From NCBI GenBank assembly GCA_004014935.1, contig CP025323.1, forward strand, positions 1,178,001-1,242,000: a stretch of DNA of 64,000 bases, given 5' to 3'. The number at the start of each line of letters is the position of its first letter. The first letter of the stretch is position 1. Source of the DNA: Saccharomycopsis malanga (Eukaryota; Ascomycota; Saccharomycetes; Ascoideales; Saccharomycopsidaceae). The position numbers and the translations under genes are program-made. A model generated the notes under the pieces. It was not told the DNA's origin, searched no databases, and worked only from the letters and a program-made list of their open reading frames with translations. Shown here one piece after another: positions 30,204 to 39,889 of this stretch.

Positions 30204-31113
30204 CTATAATAAAAAGGTAATAAGAAGAGTTGTGACGCTGAAAATCAATGTTTTAGCTTTCACCATGGCTTTAGAACCTTCGGATTTAAGCTTTAATTTC
30301 TTGGACTTCAACTTGTTTTTGATCTTATGTAGCTTTCCTCTTTTCTTGCCATGTTTTTTATGATGTTCTTCTTTTTCCTGTTCTTCATCTTCAACTTCTT
30401 CTTCATCTTCTTCCTTCTCTTCCTCATCATGGTGTGGATTCTCTGCTTCTTCTGGTAAAGTGACGTTTTTGGTGGCGTTCTTTATAGCTACAATATTGCT
30501 AATTACCTCGCTGGTAATATTGACAGTACTATTTGTAGTATTCAAAGTAGAAACAGCAGAACTTCCGAATTTGGACTTCAAAACAACATCTGGATTCTTA
30601 TTGTTTCTGTTTCTTCCGGATTTGTGAAGCCCCTTTGTAGCTTCTGCCGCAGCCATACCTTTATAGGATGCTCCACCATCCAGCTTTTTGAATGGTAATC
30701 CGCAAGCGTTAACGTCGTTCAAACTGTTACAATCATCATAAAGAACGCTCAAAAAACTACCCGATGGACTTCCAGGGCACAAGCCATAACAATCTCGACT
30801 CAAACTTTGGAGGGCACAGCATTCACAAGCCAGATCATCAGCCTTGCAATCATCGAGTTTCGCTAAGATATCATTGGCACATGTGTTCAACCGTTGAAGC
30901 TCCTCGCCTTCCTGATTTTGTTAGTACTGTGATTTTATTGTAAATCTATCTAATAATACACACGCATGGAGCTCTTGGATTGGGATTCATATACGATCCA
31001 AACTCTACATTCTGTTTTGGATGAGAAACATAGTTGTAATTATGAGCTGCTGACACCAAAATGCGCTCTAGACTAAATACCAAGGGCAAGCAGAAAATTG
31101 CCGTTATACGCAT
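30204..31113 (-). CDS. Secreted Cys-rich protein with GPI-type C-terminus, one intron
   Basis: I do not recognise a named family. Exon 1 (31113-30964) encodes a signal peptide (MRITAIFCLPLVFSLERILV) and ends ...NPNPRAPC. The 52-nt intron has GTGTGT at the 5' end, a perfect TACTAAC branch site and AAAATCAG at the 3' end. Exon 2 (30911-30204) continues EGEELQRLNTC in frame. The mature N-terminal domain holds about 12 Cys in a compact pattern (C-X7-C-X6-C-X-C-C-X8-C-X3-C...C...C). A Thr/Asn-rich N-glycosylated stretch, an acidic Glu run and a Lys-rich run follow. The C-terminus is a hydrophobic 20-mer typical of GPI signals. A cell-surface or wall protein of about 285 aa is likely; function unknown. 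Confidence 0.7.
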
Positions 31114-31855
31114 TGTGATTTATCAATGGGGATGATATTATACTGATTCTTTTGAGATTATCTTCACTAGTGTAGAATAGTAGAGCTCATATCATGTTTT
31201 AGTTGGTATCACCAATTACACAAATTACTGTATTCTATGCATGTTGAAAACATGCAGCGCACTCAATATCAACATGAAAGATTGATTAATACATGCTGAC
31301 TATGTATCAGGATACAAGCTGTCTTACAAATAGGTTTTACATTTAACGGACAAGCCTCATACGAAACAAAAAGTCTTAGGAGGTGGCAAAATATGGAAAC
31401 AAATAGAGACTGATTTATCATATTGTTCATTATGCAATTAATTATGGATACGTCTATATATAATATTTTACCTAATGTATACTTTCCTGTACTTTGATGT
31501 ATCGCGTTGTTGGTATATCTAACAATCCAGTCCATTGCTTACTTAAAAACTCTTTTCCCACCTTGAAAGTAATTTGTTCCTTATAGACTTTATTTCTTGT
31601 TACAAATCAGAGTAATTTAGAATAATGAAACCTCAAACAATTAATTAATCAAAGCGTAGGGCACTAATAATTCAACAGCGTAGGAAAATTTATAAGTCCA
31701 TTATTTGGCATACAAGACTTTCAATAGAAATGCTCACATTTGACAAGCACAAAGTTTTATTGTAAAATACATTTTTTCAAGTCATTGCTTGAAACAATAA
31801 ATATCATCGGTTATGCAAATTGTACAATTCGACTATATAATATCTATACAAGCTA
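31114..31855. other. Intergenic region between the Cys-rich gene and NUP60 3' end
   Basis: AT-rich, with the Cys-rich gene's promoter at the left and NUP60 3' sequences at the right. A minus-strand frame at 31269-31535 shows no family signature. I see no repeat element. Confidence 0.4.
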
Positions 31856-33550
31856 TCAATTGAAGGTAAACAAGCTTTTGAACATCTCTACTTTTGCTTC
31901 GTCCACATCGTTAATCAGATATTCTTGTTTCAATAGTGTTGGAAACAAAAACACTCTTTCAAAGCTGTCAGCCACTAGCGGAGACCCCTGTTTGTTTGTC
32001 AGTATTGTTACGTCTGTTGTCTTATTGGTGACTGGAGTCAATGCTTGGGAGTTTTCACCATCGTTATTGTCCTCCTCGTCTGACACATTAATGACTTCGA
32101 TATTCTTTTTCAAGTCAGGACTGGCATTTGTATCGGGTTTAGAAGCTATGGTGCCAAAGTTGAATGCAGGTTTTGCAGTATTGTCTTTCTCGAGCTGATT
32201 AATTTCTTTTCCAGATTCTATTGGTTGAACTTCTGCTTGTTCTTTGATCTCTGCTCTCAAAGATGAGGATTTCGAAGGTTTATATTTGAGAGCAGCTTCT
32301 CCATTAGATCCCTTGGTTGCTTCTTTTTGTTTTGGCGTGGAACTTGAAGCTGCCAAAAAAGAAAAAGACTTGTCAGTATCTTTTTTAGATTCATTGCTAG
32401 GTAAATTAGCTGCTTTTACAGGGGTAGATGCAGTGCTAGCAGGCAAGATCTGTTTGATAGCTTTGGAAGCATTGTAGGGATTTATTGAGATTTCGTAGTT
32501 TGTCTTGTTTCTAAGTCTAGATCTTGTAGGAGTGCCTCTGGTTTTAGAAGAGTCGGACAGTTTACTTTTTTTTATTTCTACTTTGGCCTCGCTTTCCTCA
32601 TTGGAGTCTAGAATCCCCAAAAGCGTCATGGCAGTGGCACTGAGATTAGGCTTCTCTACATGAGAAACATCGCTGGTACAGTCGGGATCTCTGGCAGTTA
32701 TATATCCTGCGGTGGTGTTTTCCAAGCCATTGTTCACAGAGTCCAAGATGTTGGCAGTGTTCCCTGCAGCACGTCTTTTAGTGAGGTTTATTTTAAACGG
32801 CGATGGCATTTCGGTGTATCTGTAGATGCGTTTCATAGAGGTGTTACTTGAATTGGCTAGCATACTAGTGCTATTGGCAAGGCTTTGGGTCATGTTTACT
32901 CTGGAAATATTAGAATTAGAAAGATCGAATATCGAGGGTTGTGGTGGTTCTTTATTAACTTCCTTGTTGTTTTCAATAACAGGCGATTCTGATTTTTTTT
33001 TTTCTGGGCTTGTCAAGAACGAATAATCAGCTTTCTTTTGACCCTCGCCAAATATTGTGGACTGATTTATACTTGGTTGTTGATCGTCCTCAATATGCTT
33101 TGCAAGAGACAAGATTCCTTCGGCCTCCAATTCAGAAATGCCTTTTTCGCTCAAATACTTGAGCAACTTCTGTTTTGCTACAGTGGAGCTGTTTGCGTCC
33201 ATCGAGGATTCAAAACTAGTGTCAAAAGTGGCCGCGCCTCTTTTTCTCGAAGAAATATCCTTGAAAATGCTGGAATCCGGCGCAGGATACCGAAATGGTT
33301 CTACATTACTGGAGCCATCGCCTTGGCTAACTACATGCTTACTTTCACCATTACTGCCTCTATTCTGCTCTTTCGATGACCAAGGATTCGTAATCCAGTT
33401 TTTCAACTTGATAAACATCGACGCTGACGGCCCATTTCTGATTTCATGTCCAGATTCACCATCTGGCCTTGATTTAGCCCTGTTTTCGGAAAATTCATAG
33501 GGCGTCCGAGTTACCTTTCTCTTTGCAGGATACACCACTTTTTTCACCAT
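31856..33550 (-). CDS. NUP60: FG-type nuclear pore basket nucleoporin Nup60
   Basis: Product of 564 aa (S. cerevisiae Nup60 is 539 aa). Nup60 sits at the nuclear basket and anchors Mlp1/2 and Nup2. Recognised by short conserved motifs in order: a helical block KYLSEKGISELEAEGILSLA (S. cerevisiae has a similar segment ending IEIEGVLSLL), IYRYTEMPSPFK, KYKPSKSSSLRAE (KYKPARSSSLRS), FNFG and the C-terminal VDEAKVEMFKSLFTF (VDENKVEAFKSLYTF). The rest is disordered, Ser/Thr/Asn-rich. The open frame continues upstream through an unlikely hydrophobic stretch to a TTG; I start at ATG 33550 (MVKKVVYPAKRKVTR). A spliced upstream exon is possible but I could not find a phase-consistent one. Divergent from URM1. 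Confidence 0.88.
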   Translation of the reverse strand: MVKKVVYPAKRKVTRTPYEFSENRAKSRPDGESGHEIRNGPSASMFIKLKNWITNPWSSKEQNRGSNGESKHVVSQGDGSSNVEPFRYPAPDSSIFKDISSRKRGAATFDTSFESSMDANSSTVAKQKLLKYLSEKGISELEAEGILSLAKHIEDDQQPSINQSTIFGEGQKKADYSFLTSPEKKKSESPVIENNKEVNKEPPQPSIFDLSNSNISRVNMTQSLANSTSMLANSSNTSMKRIYRYTEMPSPFKINLTKRRAAGNTANILDSVNNGLENTTAGYITARDPDCTSDVSHVEKPNLSATAMTLLGILDSNEESEAKVEIKKSKLSDSSKTRGTPTRSRLRNKTNYEISINPYNASKAIKQILPASTASTPVKAANLPSNESKKDTDKSFSFLAASSSTPKQKEATKGSNGEAALKYKPSKSSSLRAEIKEQAEVQPIESGKEINQLEKDNTAKPAFNFGTIASKPDTNASPDLKKNIEVINVSDEEDNNDGENSQALTPVTNKTTDVTILTNKQGSPLVADSFERVFLFPTLLKQEYLINDVDEAKVEMFKSLFTFN

Positions 33551-33796
33551 ATTCGTCCGCGTATATGTCGTGGGTTTCCACACAGCCTGTTCCTGGTCCA
33601 AAAATAAATAATAAATAAAAACCCCTATGATAGCCAATATTAAATTATGATTATTCTGCTATTACCATGAACAAATTGGTTAGTGCAAAATCTCACCTTT
33701 TCCAGCGTGAGGGCTTCTAACCATGAAAATATTTAAGCTGGTGAGAGGTTTGATGGTGAGTAGTTGAAGAAGGAGCAAATTATTTACAGCGTCATT

Positions 33797-34102
33797 ATGA
33801 GTATTATCACTGTAAAAGCTGAATTTCTAGGTGGCTTGGACCAGATCTTTGGCAAGGTGAAAAGTTCGACTTTTCAGCTTGAGCAAGCAACCACAATAAA
33901 GGAGTTTCTTCAGGAGATCATTAGAAAGCATCTTCAAAATCAAAAAGATATTTGCATGTTTCTCGACGATGACAATGAGTCGATCCGTGCAGGTATTTTG
34001 GTGCTTATTAATGATGTCGACTGGGAGCTCGAAGACGAGCTTGAGTATCAGCTACAGGATGGTGACGTGGTGACCTTCACATCCACTTTACATGGTGGTT
34101 GA
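33797..34102 (+). CDS. URM1: Urm1, ubiquitin-like sulfur carrier
   Basis: Product of 101 aa (99 in S. cerevisiae). Urm1 is thiocarboxylated by Uba4 and donates sulfur for tRNA wobble-uridine thiolation (s2U34) with Ncs2/Ncs6; it also urmylates proteins. Visible features are [32 protein letters not shown] and the essential C-terminal GG (TSTLHGG). The open frame extends upstream, but the ATG giving [10 protein letters not shown] fits the family length. The SINE-like copy S7 begins at the base after the stop codon, so the URM1 3' UTR must be SINE sequence. NAS2 lies convergent about 2.8 kb away; the two are direct neighbours in S. cerevisiae. Confidence 0.95.
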   Translation: MSIITVKAEFLGGLDQIFGKVKSSTFQLEQATTIKEFLQEIIRKHLQNQKDICMFLDDDNESIRAGILVLINDVDWELEDELEYQLQDGDVVTFTSTLHGG

Positions 34103-34372
34103 GCCACTGGGCCGTATGGCTCAATTGACGGTGCTCTCGGAGAAAAGAAAAAGACCGGGTTCGATTCCCATCAAAGCACTTTTACTCACGCTTTTTACAA
34201 CGCTGAACGTGACTTCACAGGCAAGTGCAACGACCTAGACCAAAGTCTAGTACTTTCAACCAATAGGGTGGGATAATCATGATAAACGGTACAGGATTGG
34301 GCTTTACCAAGTCCCTTTAGACATTGCGCGTATATGCGAATCTGATATTTACTGGGCGTTAAATATAGCATG
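34103..34372 (+). mobile_element. SINE-like element copy S7, starting at the URM1 stop codon
   Basis: The head GCCACTGGGCCGTATGGCTC begins immediately after the URM1 TGA (34100-34102). B box GGGTTCGATTCCC, then ACTTCACAGGCAAGTGCAAC, GACCTAGACCAAAGTCTAG, GGGATAATCATGATAAACGG and GGGCTTTACCAAGTCCC follow. The final tail is diverged. The spacer is the shortest in the window. Confidence 0.8.
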
Positions 34373-34851
34373 AATTTAACGCTCGTTCATTGTTATTGCG
34401 TAACTAATAAAATCTTCACATTTAATACTGTATATTACCTCCTTTTCTATTTTCTGTCTACCGTTGATGAATGTAAAGCATCTGCCCCAATTTGTCTGCT
34501 CCTTTTGCATTTCGTTGCTTTGTTCTTAATTTTTTATTGCCTAGTAAAAATTACCTACCAAGATTATGTCTCTTTGTTCTTTTTTGAACAATATTAACTC
34601 TGGCATTTTCACAAATTTATATAATTTTTACTGCTTGCTACATAAGGTAAAATGTATTCTTACTATAGCCTATTTTTATCACAAGTGCAAGTTATTTTAA
34701 ACGAAGGTAAACTTTCGTTGCTCTGATTCCTATTTATTGAAAGATTTTTGCAACCACAACAGCCTGCTGAAATGTAAAGTGTATATAAAGTTGATATATA
34801 GGTTTGTTATATGGAATATAATATTCAATACCTATATATCAGCATACTCTT

Positions 34852-34945
34852 GCATATTCCAACATATTCCAACATATTCCAACATATTCCAACATATTTC
34901 AACATATTTCAACATATTTCAGCATATTTCAGCATATTTCAACAT
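34852..34945. repeat. 10-bp minisatellite, unit AACATATTCC
   Basis: Nine to ten units. The left part is AACATATTCC, drifting to AACATATTTC and AGCATATTTC on the right. It is an AT-rich array in a gene-free stretch between URM1 and the epimerase-like gene. Confidence 0.9.
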
Positions 34946-35122
34946 TAATGTTTTACTATGCACAACTTTGCCAAACTTGATATTTGCCAAATAAAAGCAA
35001 GCTGTGTCTTTTGCAATTTACAATTCAATCATAAATGTGGTACATGAAATGTATTATTTGGTTTTTGAATAAGGGCCGTTTGAAGCAAGTTTAAAAAGTA
35101 AACAAGAAATATTTAGACAAAA

Positions 35123-35359
35123 TGTTATATTAAGATGAGTTTGTATTGACAGGAGAATGGGTAAAACGTAGACTGACTATGTAAAAAGAATAAAAAGTAA
35201 ATAATAATAAAGGAGAAACTAGGGTCTTGTATAGTGGCTAGAGCCGGCGATACCGGAAGAGTCATCAACGTCTAACCAATAAAAGCTAATAAGGATAATG
35301 TATCCAGTCAGTCAGATCATAGGACTAGAAGCATATAGATGTTTACTACCAATGATACA
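35123..35359 (+). mobile_element. Solo-LTR remnant (family L), copy 2
   Basis: A fossil LTR of 237 bp beginning TGTTATATTAAGATG and ending ACCAATGATACA, so it has TG...CA termini. CAAAA flanks both sides (35118-35122 and 35360-35364), a 5-bp target-site duplication typical of Ty-like integration followed by LTR-LTR recombination. No internal region remains. It is the cleanest and probably youngest of the three copies. Confidence 0.75.
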
Positions 35360-35445
35360 CAAAACGTAAATGTGAATTCAAGACATGTAATAATCAAGTA
35401 ATTTAATAGCCACCATGTATGAAAACCAAAAAAAAAGGACAATGA

Positions 35446-36396
35446 CTATTTCAAATTAGCTTCCCAAGCTTTGATAAAGATGTCTACTTCTTGCAATGGG
35501 CTGTTTCTGACAGGTTGGTAATCAAAGGCATGTTTAGCTTTTTCTGCAGTGGTATTGATTGACGTACTGAAGGCAACAATGAATGGGCCGTCAGTTTCTG
35601 GTTTTGGATCAACAAAGGTAATTTCACCATTGTATCCAAGATGTTTTGCACCTCTTCTTATAAGGTCATTGACGTTGACGTAATGGTGGCCAAGATTGAA
35701 CACAGGATAACTATCGGAGTTGGAAACCACATGGACTTTCTCCACAGCTTTGGTGAGAAACATTCCAAGGTCGTCGTTGTGCATAAACCCAGTGTATAGT
35801 CCTTCTTTGACTGGAACAGAGACGTGGTCTTGTTTCTTTTGCAAAGCAGCGTATACTTGTTTGAACAAAAAGCTCCACACCCATGATTCCCTTCCAAAAA
35901 CTATAGGCAAGCGAATGATCAGGACGTCTAGGGAATCTCTGTAACCAACAATGGTGTTTTCAAGAGGTATTCTTTTGGTCACAAATGGTGGCACTGGACG
36001 TTCTGGACGAGACTTTTTGACAGAAATGTTTTCATTCACCAAATCATAGCCTGATCCATAGACCCAAAGACCACTGGCGTAAACAAAACCGATTTTAGAA
36101 AGAGAATCATTCTCGATCCGTTGTTTGCTAAGATGAGAAAGTTGATCTAGAACAGCTCTGGTTGTCGGCTCAAAACCACTTAAATCAACAACAACATCGA
36201 TTCCAAGTTCATTGACGTGTTTCAAATATTCTGCTGGTGTTTCGCCAGTGACTGGAATCACTTCAGACTTTACAAGCAACTTGGCCTTTTCCTCTGTACG
36301 GGCTAACCCATAAACACGATGGTTGTGGTGACGAAGAGTGGCCGTAAGAGTTCTGCCAACATAACCGGTAGCTCCAATAACAAAAACGCTAACCAT
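35446..36396 (-). CDS. NAD(P)-dependent epimerase/dehydratase-like protein
   Basis: Product of 316 aa of the extended short-chain dehydrogenase (epimerase) type. The N-terminal Rossmann motif GATGYVG (about 8-14) is clear, followed by GLARTEEKAK, VVVDLSGFEP and YASGLWVYGSG, where a Tyr could serve in the active site. A later RLPIVFGRESW segment matches the substrate-side RxxxxYG pattern of the fold. Substrate unknown; distantly like uncharacterised fungal reductases such as YLL056C-type proteins. The ATG at 36394-36396 fits the start of the first beta strand. CGGCC-containing motifs occur in the upstream region near 36750. It sits between URM1 and NAS2. Confidence 0.8.
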   Translation of the reverse strand: MVSVFVIGATGYVGRTLTATLRHHNHRVYGLARTEEKAKLLVKSEVIPVTGETPAEYLKHVNELGIDVVVDLSGFEPTTRAVLDQLSHLSKQRIENDSLSKIGFVYASGLWVYGSGYDLVNENISVKKSRPERPVPPFVTKRIPLENTIVGYRDSLDVLIIRLPIVFGRESWVWSFLFKQVYAALQKKQDHVSVPVKEGLYTGFMHNDDLGMFLTKAVEKVHVVSNSDSYPVFNLGHHYVNVNDLIRRGAKHLGYNGEITFVDPKPETDGPFIVAFSTSINTTAEKAKHAFDYQPVRNSPLQEVDIFIKAWEANLK

Positions 36397-36862
36397 AGTG
36401 AAACTTTTTGGATTTAGAAATTGAAATGGTTAAACTTTTTTAACAATTTGAGCTATAAAGCTTGTGAAAAAAAACAAATAATACTATTAAAGATCAAAAA
36501 TATATTGTGAAATTATTCATATTGAAACCTTTGTAAATTGATACATGTCCATACCAATGCTCAATTTATATCTGTTTGATTCATGTTGGGGAAATGTCAT
36601 TTTCGGTGAAGATCTGCTTCTAACGGGATTAGTGTTATATCCGACCACGAACGGTTCGTAATTGATCAATTATGATATTTATGGGCTAAATCCGCTGAAT
36701 ACAATCAGAATTATTCAGCAAAACTTGCTTTTACGAGTTGAGGTTTATGTCGGCCGAAATTCTCGGCCATGATTAGGGTGTAATTAATTACAGTTGCATA
36801 CGGTATGCGGAACATGTATTGTATAAGGCAAAGATATATAGAAACTACGTAGCGGATAGAAG
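36397..36862. other. Intergenic region between the epimerase-like gene and NAS2
   Basis: No gene. CGGCCGAAATTCTCGGCC near 36752-36770 resembles paired zinc-cluster sites. ACGAACGGTTCGT near 36648 is a small palindrome. Confidence 0.4.
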
Positions 36863-37579
36863 CTATATTTGAACAAGTTTACAACCTAGAAGACCTAGAC
36901 CGTTCCAATTGGAATGCGGGACAAGTCTTAATTCTACGGTTGAGTATTGTTTAACTCCCGAATCGTACCGAAGCACCTTCAACACAAGTTCTCGATTCTG
37001 GTATGCTTTCACAAGGTCAGCCACTTTAAAAAGTTTTGCGTTATTTCCTGTGATATTCAGAGTGTTGGAATATGTAAGATTATGGAACTGTATAATCTTG
37101 TCTCCTACTTGTAGACCAGCCTGGAAAGCAGGACTCTGTGCAAGAACGTCCTGTACTGATATAAACGGTTGAGCCGGCAAATTGTGTTCTTCTGGCGAAT
37201 CATCAAAAACAGTGTCCAGACTGGCTACATTACTGTGGTCTGCTTCATCCTGCGAGTTGAATTGATGGAGCATTTTTTGATTAAGACTTTCCATCACGGA
37301 GTCAAAATCATTACGCAACATATATATACGGCTTCTTAAATGTCTAATTGTCACTATATCAAGATCCGCCCGGGGAAACCCATCAGCAGTAAGAATAGAA
37401 GTATTCATGTTAACTCCTTGTTGTTCGAGCAATTGCCCTAGTCTAAAAAGCTCTTTCTGAAGCACCTGTTTCAACTCCAGAAGCTGGCTGAACGATAACA
37501 AATCTACATTCCCAAGGACATAGTCTGATGGAAGAAAAGACCCATTTTCAAAAGAAGGCGCTATTTGAGGTTGTGTCAT
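36863..37579 (-). CDS. NAS2: Nas2 (p27), proteasome base assembly chaperone with PDZ domain
   Basis: Product of 238 aa (220 in S. cerevisiae). Nas2/PSMD9 binds the Rpt5 C-terminus during assembly of the 26S proteasome base. The N-terminal helical region has LEQQGVNMNTSILTADGFPRADLDI (shown in two parts in the family: LEQQGxxM and DGxPRxDxD). The C-terminal PDZ domain runs from about 135 to 238 with AGLQVGDKIIQF and ends NWNGLGLLGCKLVQI, matching NWNGRGLLGCRI of yeast Nas2. It faces URM1 with one gene between. The promoter includes a 34-bp perfect TA palindrome about 65 bp upstream. Confidence 0.93.
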   Translation of the reverse strand: MTQPQIAPSFENGSFLPSDYVLGNVDLLSFSQLLELKQVLQKELFRLGQLLEQQGVNMNTSILTADGFPRADLDIVTIRHLRSRIYMLRNDFDSVMESLNQKMLHQFNSQDEADHSNVASLDTVFDDSPEEHNLPAQPFISVQDVLAQSPAFQAGLQVGDKIIQFHNLTYSNTLNITGNNAKLFKVADLVKAYQNRELVLKVLRYDSGVKQYSTVELRLVPHSNWNGLGLLGCKLVQI

Positions 37580-37641
37580 GGTTCTTGTTCAGTATATTAT
37601 CTTATATGATGAATATAGCATCACACTCATCCTGAAAATTG

Positions 37642-37675
37642 CCATACATATATATATATATATATATATGTATGG
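37642..37675. repeat. 34-bp perfect palindrome with (TA)n core
   Basis: CCATACATA...TATGTATGG with a pure TA core in the NAS2 promoter. It can extrude as a cruciform and is a natural hotspot for length change. Confidence 0.85.
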
Positions 37676-37791
37676 TCTGGTGCCGCGTTCATAACCTTAC
37701 TGTTAGTATATAAAGGTTCCAAACATTGATTACAATGAGATTTCTTTATCTGTCGAGTTGTTATGATGTGTGTTTGGGGTATTACTGCTTA

Positions 37792-38505
37792 TACACTTAG
37801 CATAGTTGGCGTATTAATTGTCAAAACATACTTTCGAAAAGACATCCAAAAATATGCCTAATATGCAATGCCTTACTATAGTCTGGTGGCCAAGTTGGTT
37901 GAACCATCATGCGCCACGCAAAACAAGTGTGGCGTTCCTCCTTTTGGGTTTTGGGTTTCGATTCGTGCTCTTGTAGTTTTGGAATGAACATCAAACGTTT
38001 TATTGAATTAAATCAGTGCAATCCAAGTTATTTTAATTTAAAAAAACATGCAGTAACATTTCAAAATTTCTTGCTATATTATAGTACTATTTTTAATAAA
38101 AATTATCAAATTTGCGCATAGATATTTGATAAAACGGAAAATTGCCAATTTTTCCAAAAAGTTGATTCTTTTAAATCATATTCTAGACTCTTTACAGCAA
38201 GTCAAACAATACAAACATATGTTGATATTCCCTTCAAATTTTAGAGAATTATACCATATATTTTTTTTTTTTTTTGAGATTTGGCTACTACATAATGTTT
38301 AATAATGAGAAAGTATCTATTGTCAAGCTAGAATATCCGTTAAACCTTAAATATTTTATGGAGCTCGGCAAAGCGTAATGTGCTCATTAATAAATTTTAT
38401 ACCTCTGTTCAGGGCAGTCCGTTTAAGAAAAACTTTTATTTCTATTTAAGTAAAAGTTGCAATTGTTTTAAAGTTATTTTGACTTTAGTTTTTTGTTTTT
38501 TCGCT
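37792..38505 (+). mobile_element. Long tRNA-like interspersed element (family F2), copy C, internally shortened
   Basis: Starts ACACTTAGCATAG, then the tRNA-like D-arm GTGGCCAAGTTGGTTGAACC, hairpin CGCCACGC / GTGTGGCG, TTTCGATTCGTGCTCTTG, TCATATTCTAGACTCTTTAC, and the right-hand markers GGAGCTCGGCAAAGCGTAAT and GTTCAGGGCAGTCCGTTT. About 200 bp present in copies B and D are missing from the middle. Confidence 0.6.
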
Positions 38506-39163
38506 CCCCTAGTTCCTATTTTGAAAGATTTTTATTGAAAGCCTGAACTAATATTGAAGCAAGCAACTATAATTTCTAGATTATGTTTTTCTATACAACT
38601 GGTGTTTAGTTGTATCTTATTAAAAATAAGTGTTGAAATAATATAAGGAATACTAGGCTTGATTGTATTATTAATTTTAGTATTGATAAAATACTATCAA
38701 TTGGAAAAATCTATTTACATATGTACTGTAGATTAAACTATTATAGATTATTGACCATTTGTTTTGGTAAACACACTAGAAATCTTCAAATAATATTTGA
38801 AGATATTTTTTGAAAAAATGAATATTAATAATTATTAATCATTTGCCATGATAAACTCTCGAAAGCTACAAATAAAATTTAAAGGCTCACAAATAAAATT
38901 CAAAGGTTTACTAGACTTGATGTATATTATTATTTTTGCCTCTATTTTGTTTCTCATCATTCATGTTCTTCTATTCATTCATACCCTTTCTATATATCTA
39001 TCCATCCCACCTATTGAAAGTATGGCACCCCAAATATACTATTAGCACTCCATAGTGAAAAAGTGGTGAAAAATGGCCAAAGAACAGCACTTAAACGATC
39101 AACAATCCAAGACTTTTCACAATTCTGGATAATTGGCATTGCAATTTCAATCAATTATTTGTC
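38506..39163. other. AT-rich spacer upstream of IRC22
   Basis: No gene recognised. A small direct repeat (AAATTTAAAGGCTCACAAAT region, 38868-38905) is present. The frame at 38848-39045 has no signature. Confidence 0.4.
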
Positions 39164-39889
39164 ATGAAACTTTCTACTGTATTTAGTGTTTTTTCACTTA
39201 CTTCCTGGGCGGTGTTTGCCTCAGAGGAGCCTATTCTTTCCGACGATACTAAAGTCGGTGATGCTCCAAACATCGACTTTAAAGTGTCTTACGAGCTTGC
39301 TGGCCATCCAAAGGCTGCTGTTTACCGTTTGTTCAATGAAGAAGAGGTTGCGATCAAGTACTCGTTCACAAACAATGAGGAATCTGACATCACCGTTGTT
39401 GGTTGTGGTGGCGCTTTTAAAAATCCAGACACTTTGCAACCTCTTGTCAATTTGACTGATGCTGCTATTGGTCCTCTTGCCGTACAGACCGAAAAAGAGG
39501 TTAGTTTCATTCAAAAGGTTGGTGTCGACGTCGCTCCCCAGCCATATGTATTAGCGCCACTTCTTTATATCTCGTATAATAGTGTTATTTACGTAATCAC
39601 TCCAACCCCATCTCTTGTTGTGGTGGAAGACCGTCCAATCAGTATCTTTGACCCGCAATTGTTAATGGTTTTGGTCATCTTGGCAGCAGGTCTTGGCGGC
39701 GCCGGTTATTTCCTCGTAACCTTGGTTGCCTTGCCTTATATCAACAAACACTACTTGAAAAAGAACGTCCAGAAACCTGTCAAGACAGTAAAGAAAGCTC
39801 CTGTTGCAACTGCCTCGGGTTCCAGTAAGAAGTACGACGAAAATTGGTTACCTGCTGGCCACTTGAAAAAACAGACCAGAAAAAAATAA
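39164..39889 (+). CDS. IRC22: Irc22, ER membrane protein related to TRAP-alpha
   Basis: Product of 241 aa (225 in S. cerevisiae Irc22). The N-terminal signal peptide (MKLSTVFSVFSLTSWAVFAS) is followed by a lumenal Ig-like domain with the TRAP-alpha pattern YSFTNNEESDITVVGCGGAF and an N-glycosylation site (NLTD). One membrane span near 165-190 (LLMVLVILAAGLGGAGYFLV) precedes a basic cytosolic tail ending DENWLPAGHLKKQTRKK; S. cerevisiae Irc22 has DESWLPETYKK. The C-terminal KKxxRKK-like end suits ER retention. TRAP-alpha assists translocon function in animals; yeast Irc22 function is poorly defined. Confidence 0.9.
   Translation: MKLSTVFSVFSLTSWAVFASEEPILSDDTKVGDAPNIDFKVSYELAGHPKAAVYRLFNEEEVAIKYSFTNNEESDITVVGCGGAFKNPDTLQPLVNLTDAAIGPLAVQTEKEVSFIQKVGVDVAPQPYVLAPLLYISYNSVIYVITPTPSLVVVEDRPISIFDPQLLMVLVILAAGLGGAGYFLVTLVALPYINKHYLKKNVQKPVKTVKKAPVATASGSSKKYDENWLPAGHLKKQTRKK

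Noticed and set aside
33551-33760. Possible spliced upstream exon of NUP60 (ATG followed by GTGAGA)
   Set aside because: No acceptor gave both correct phase and a plausible sequence; the simple ATG at 33550 suits the family better.
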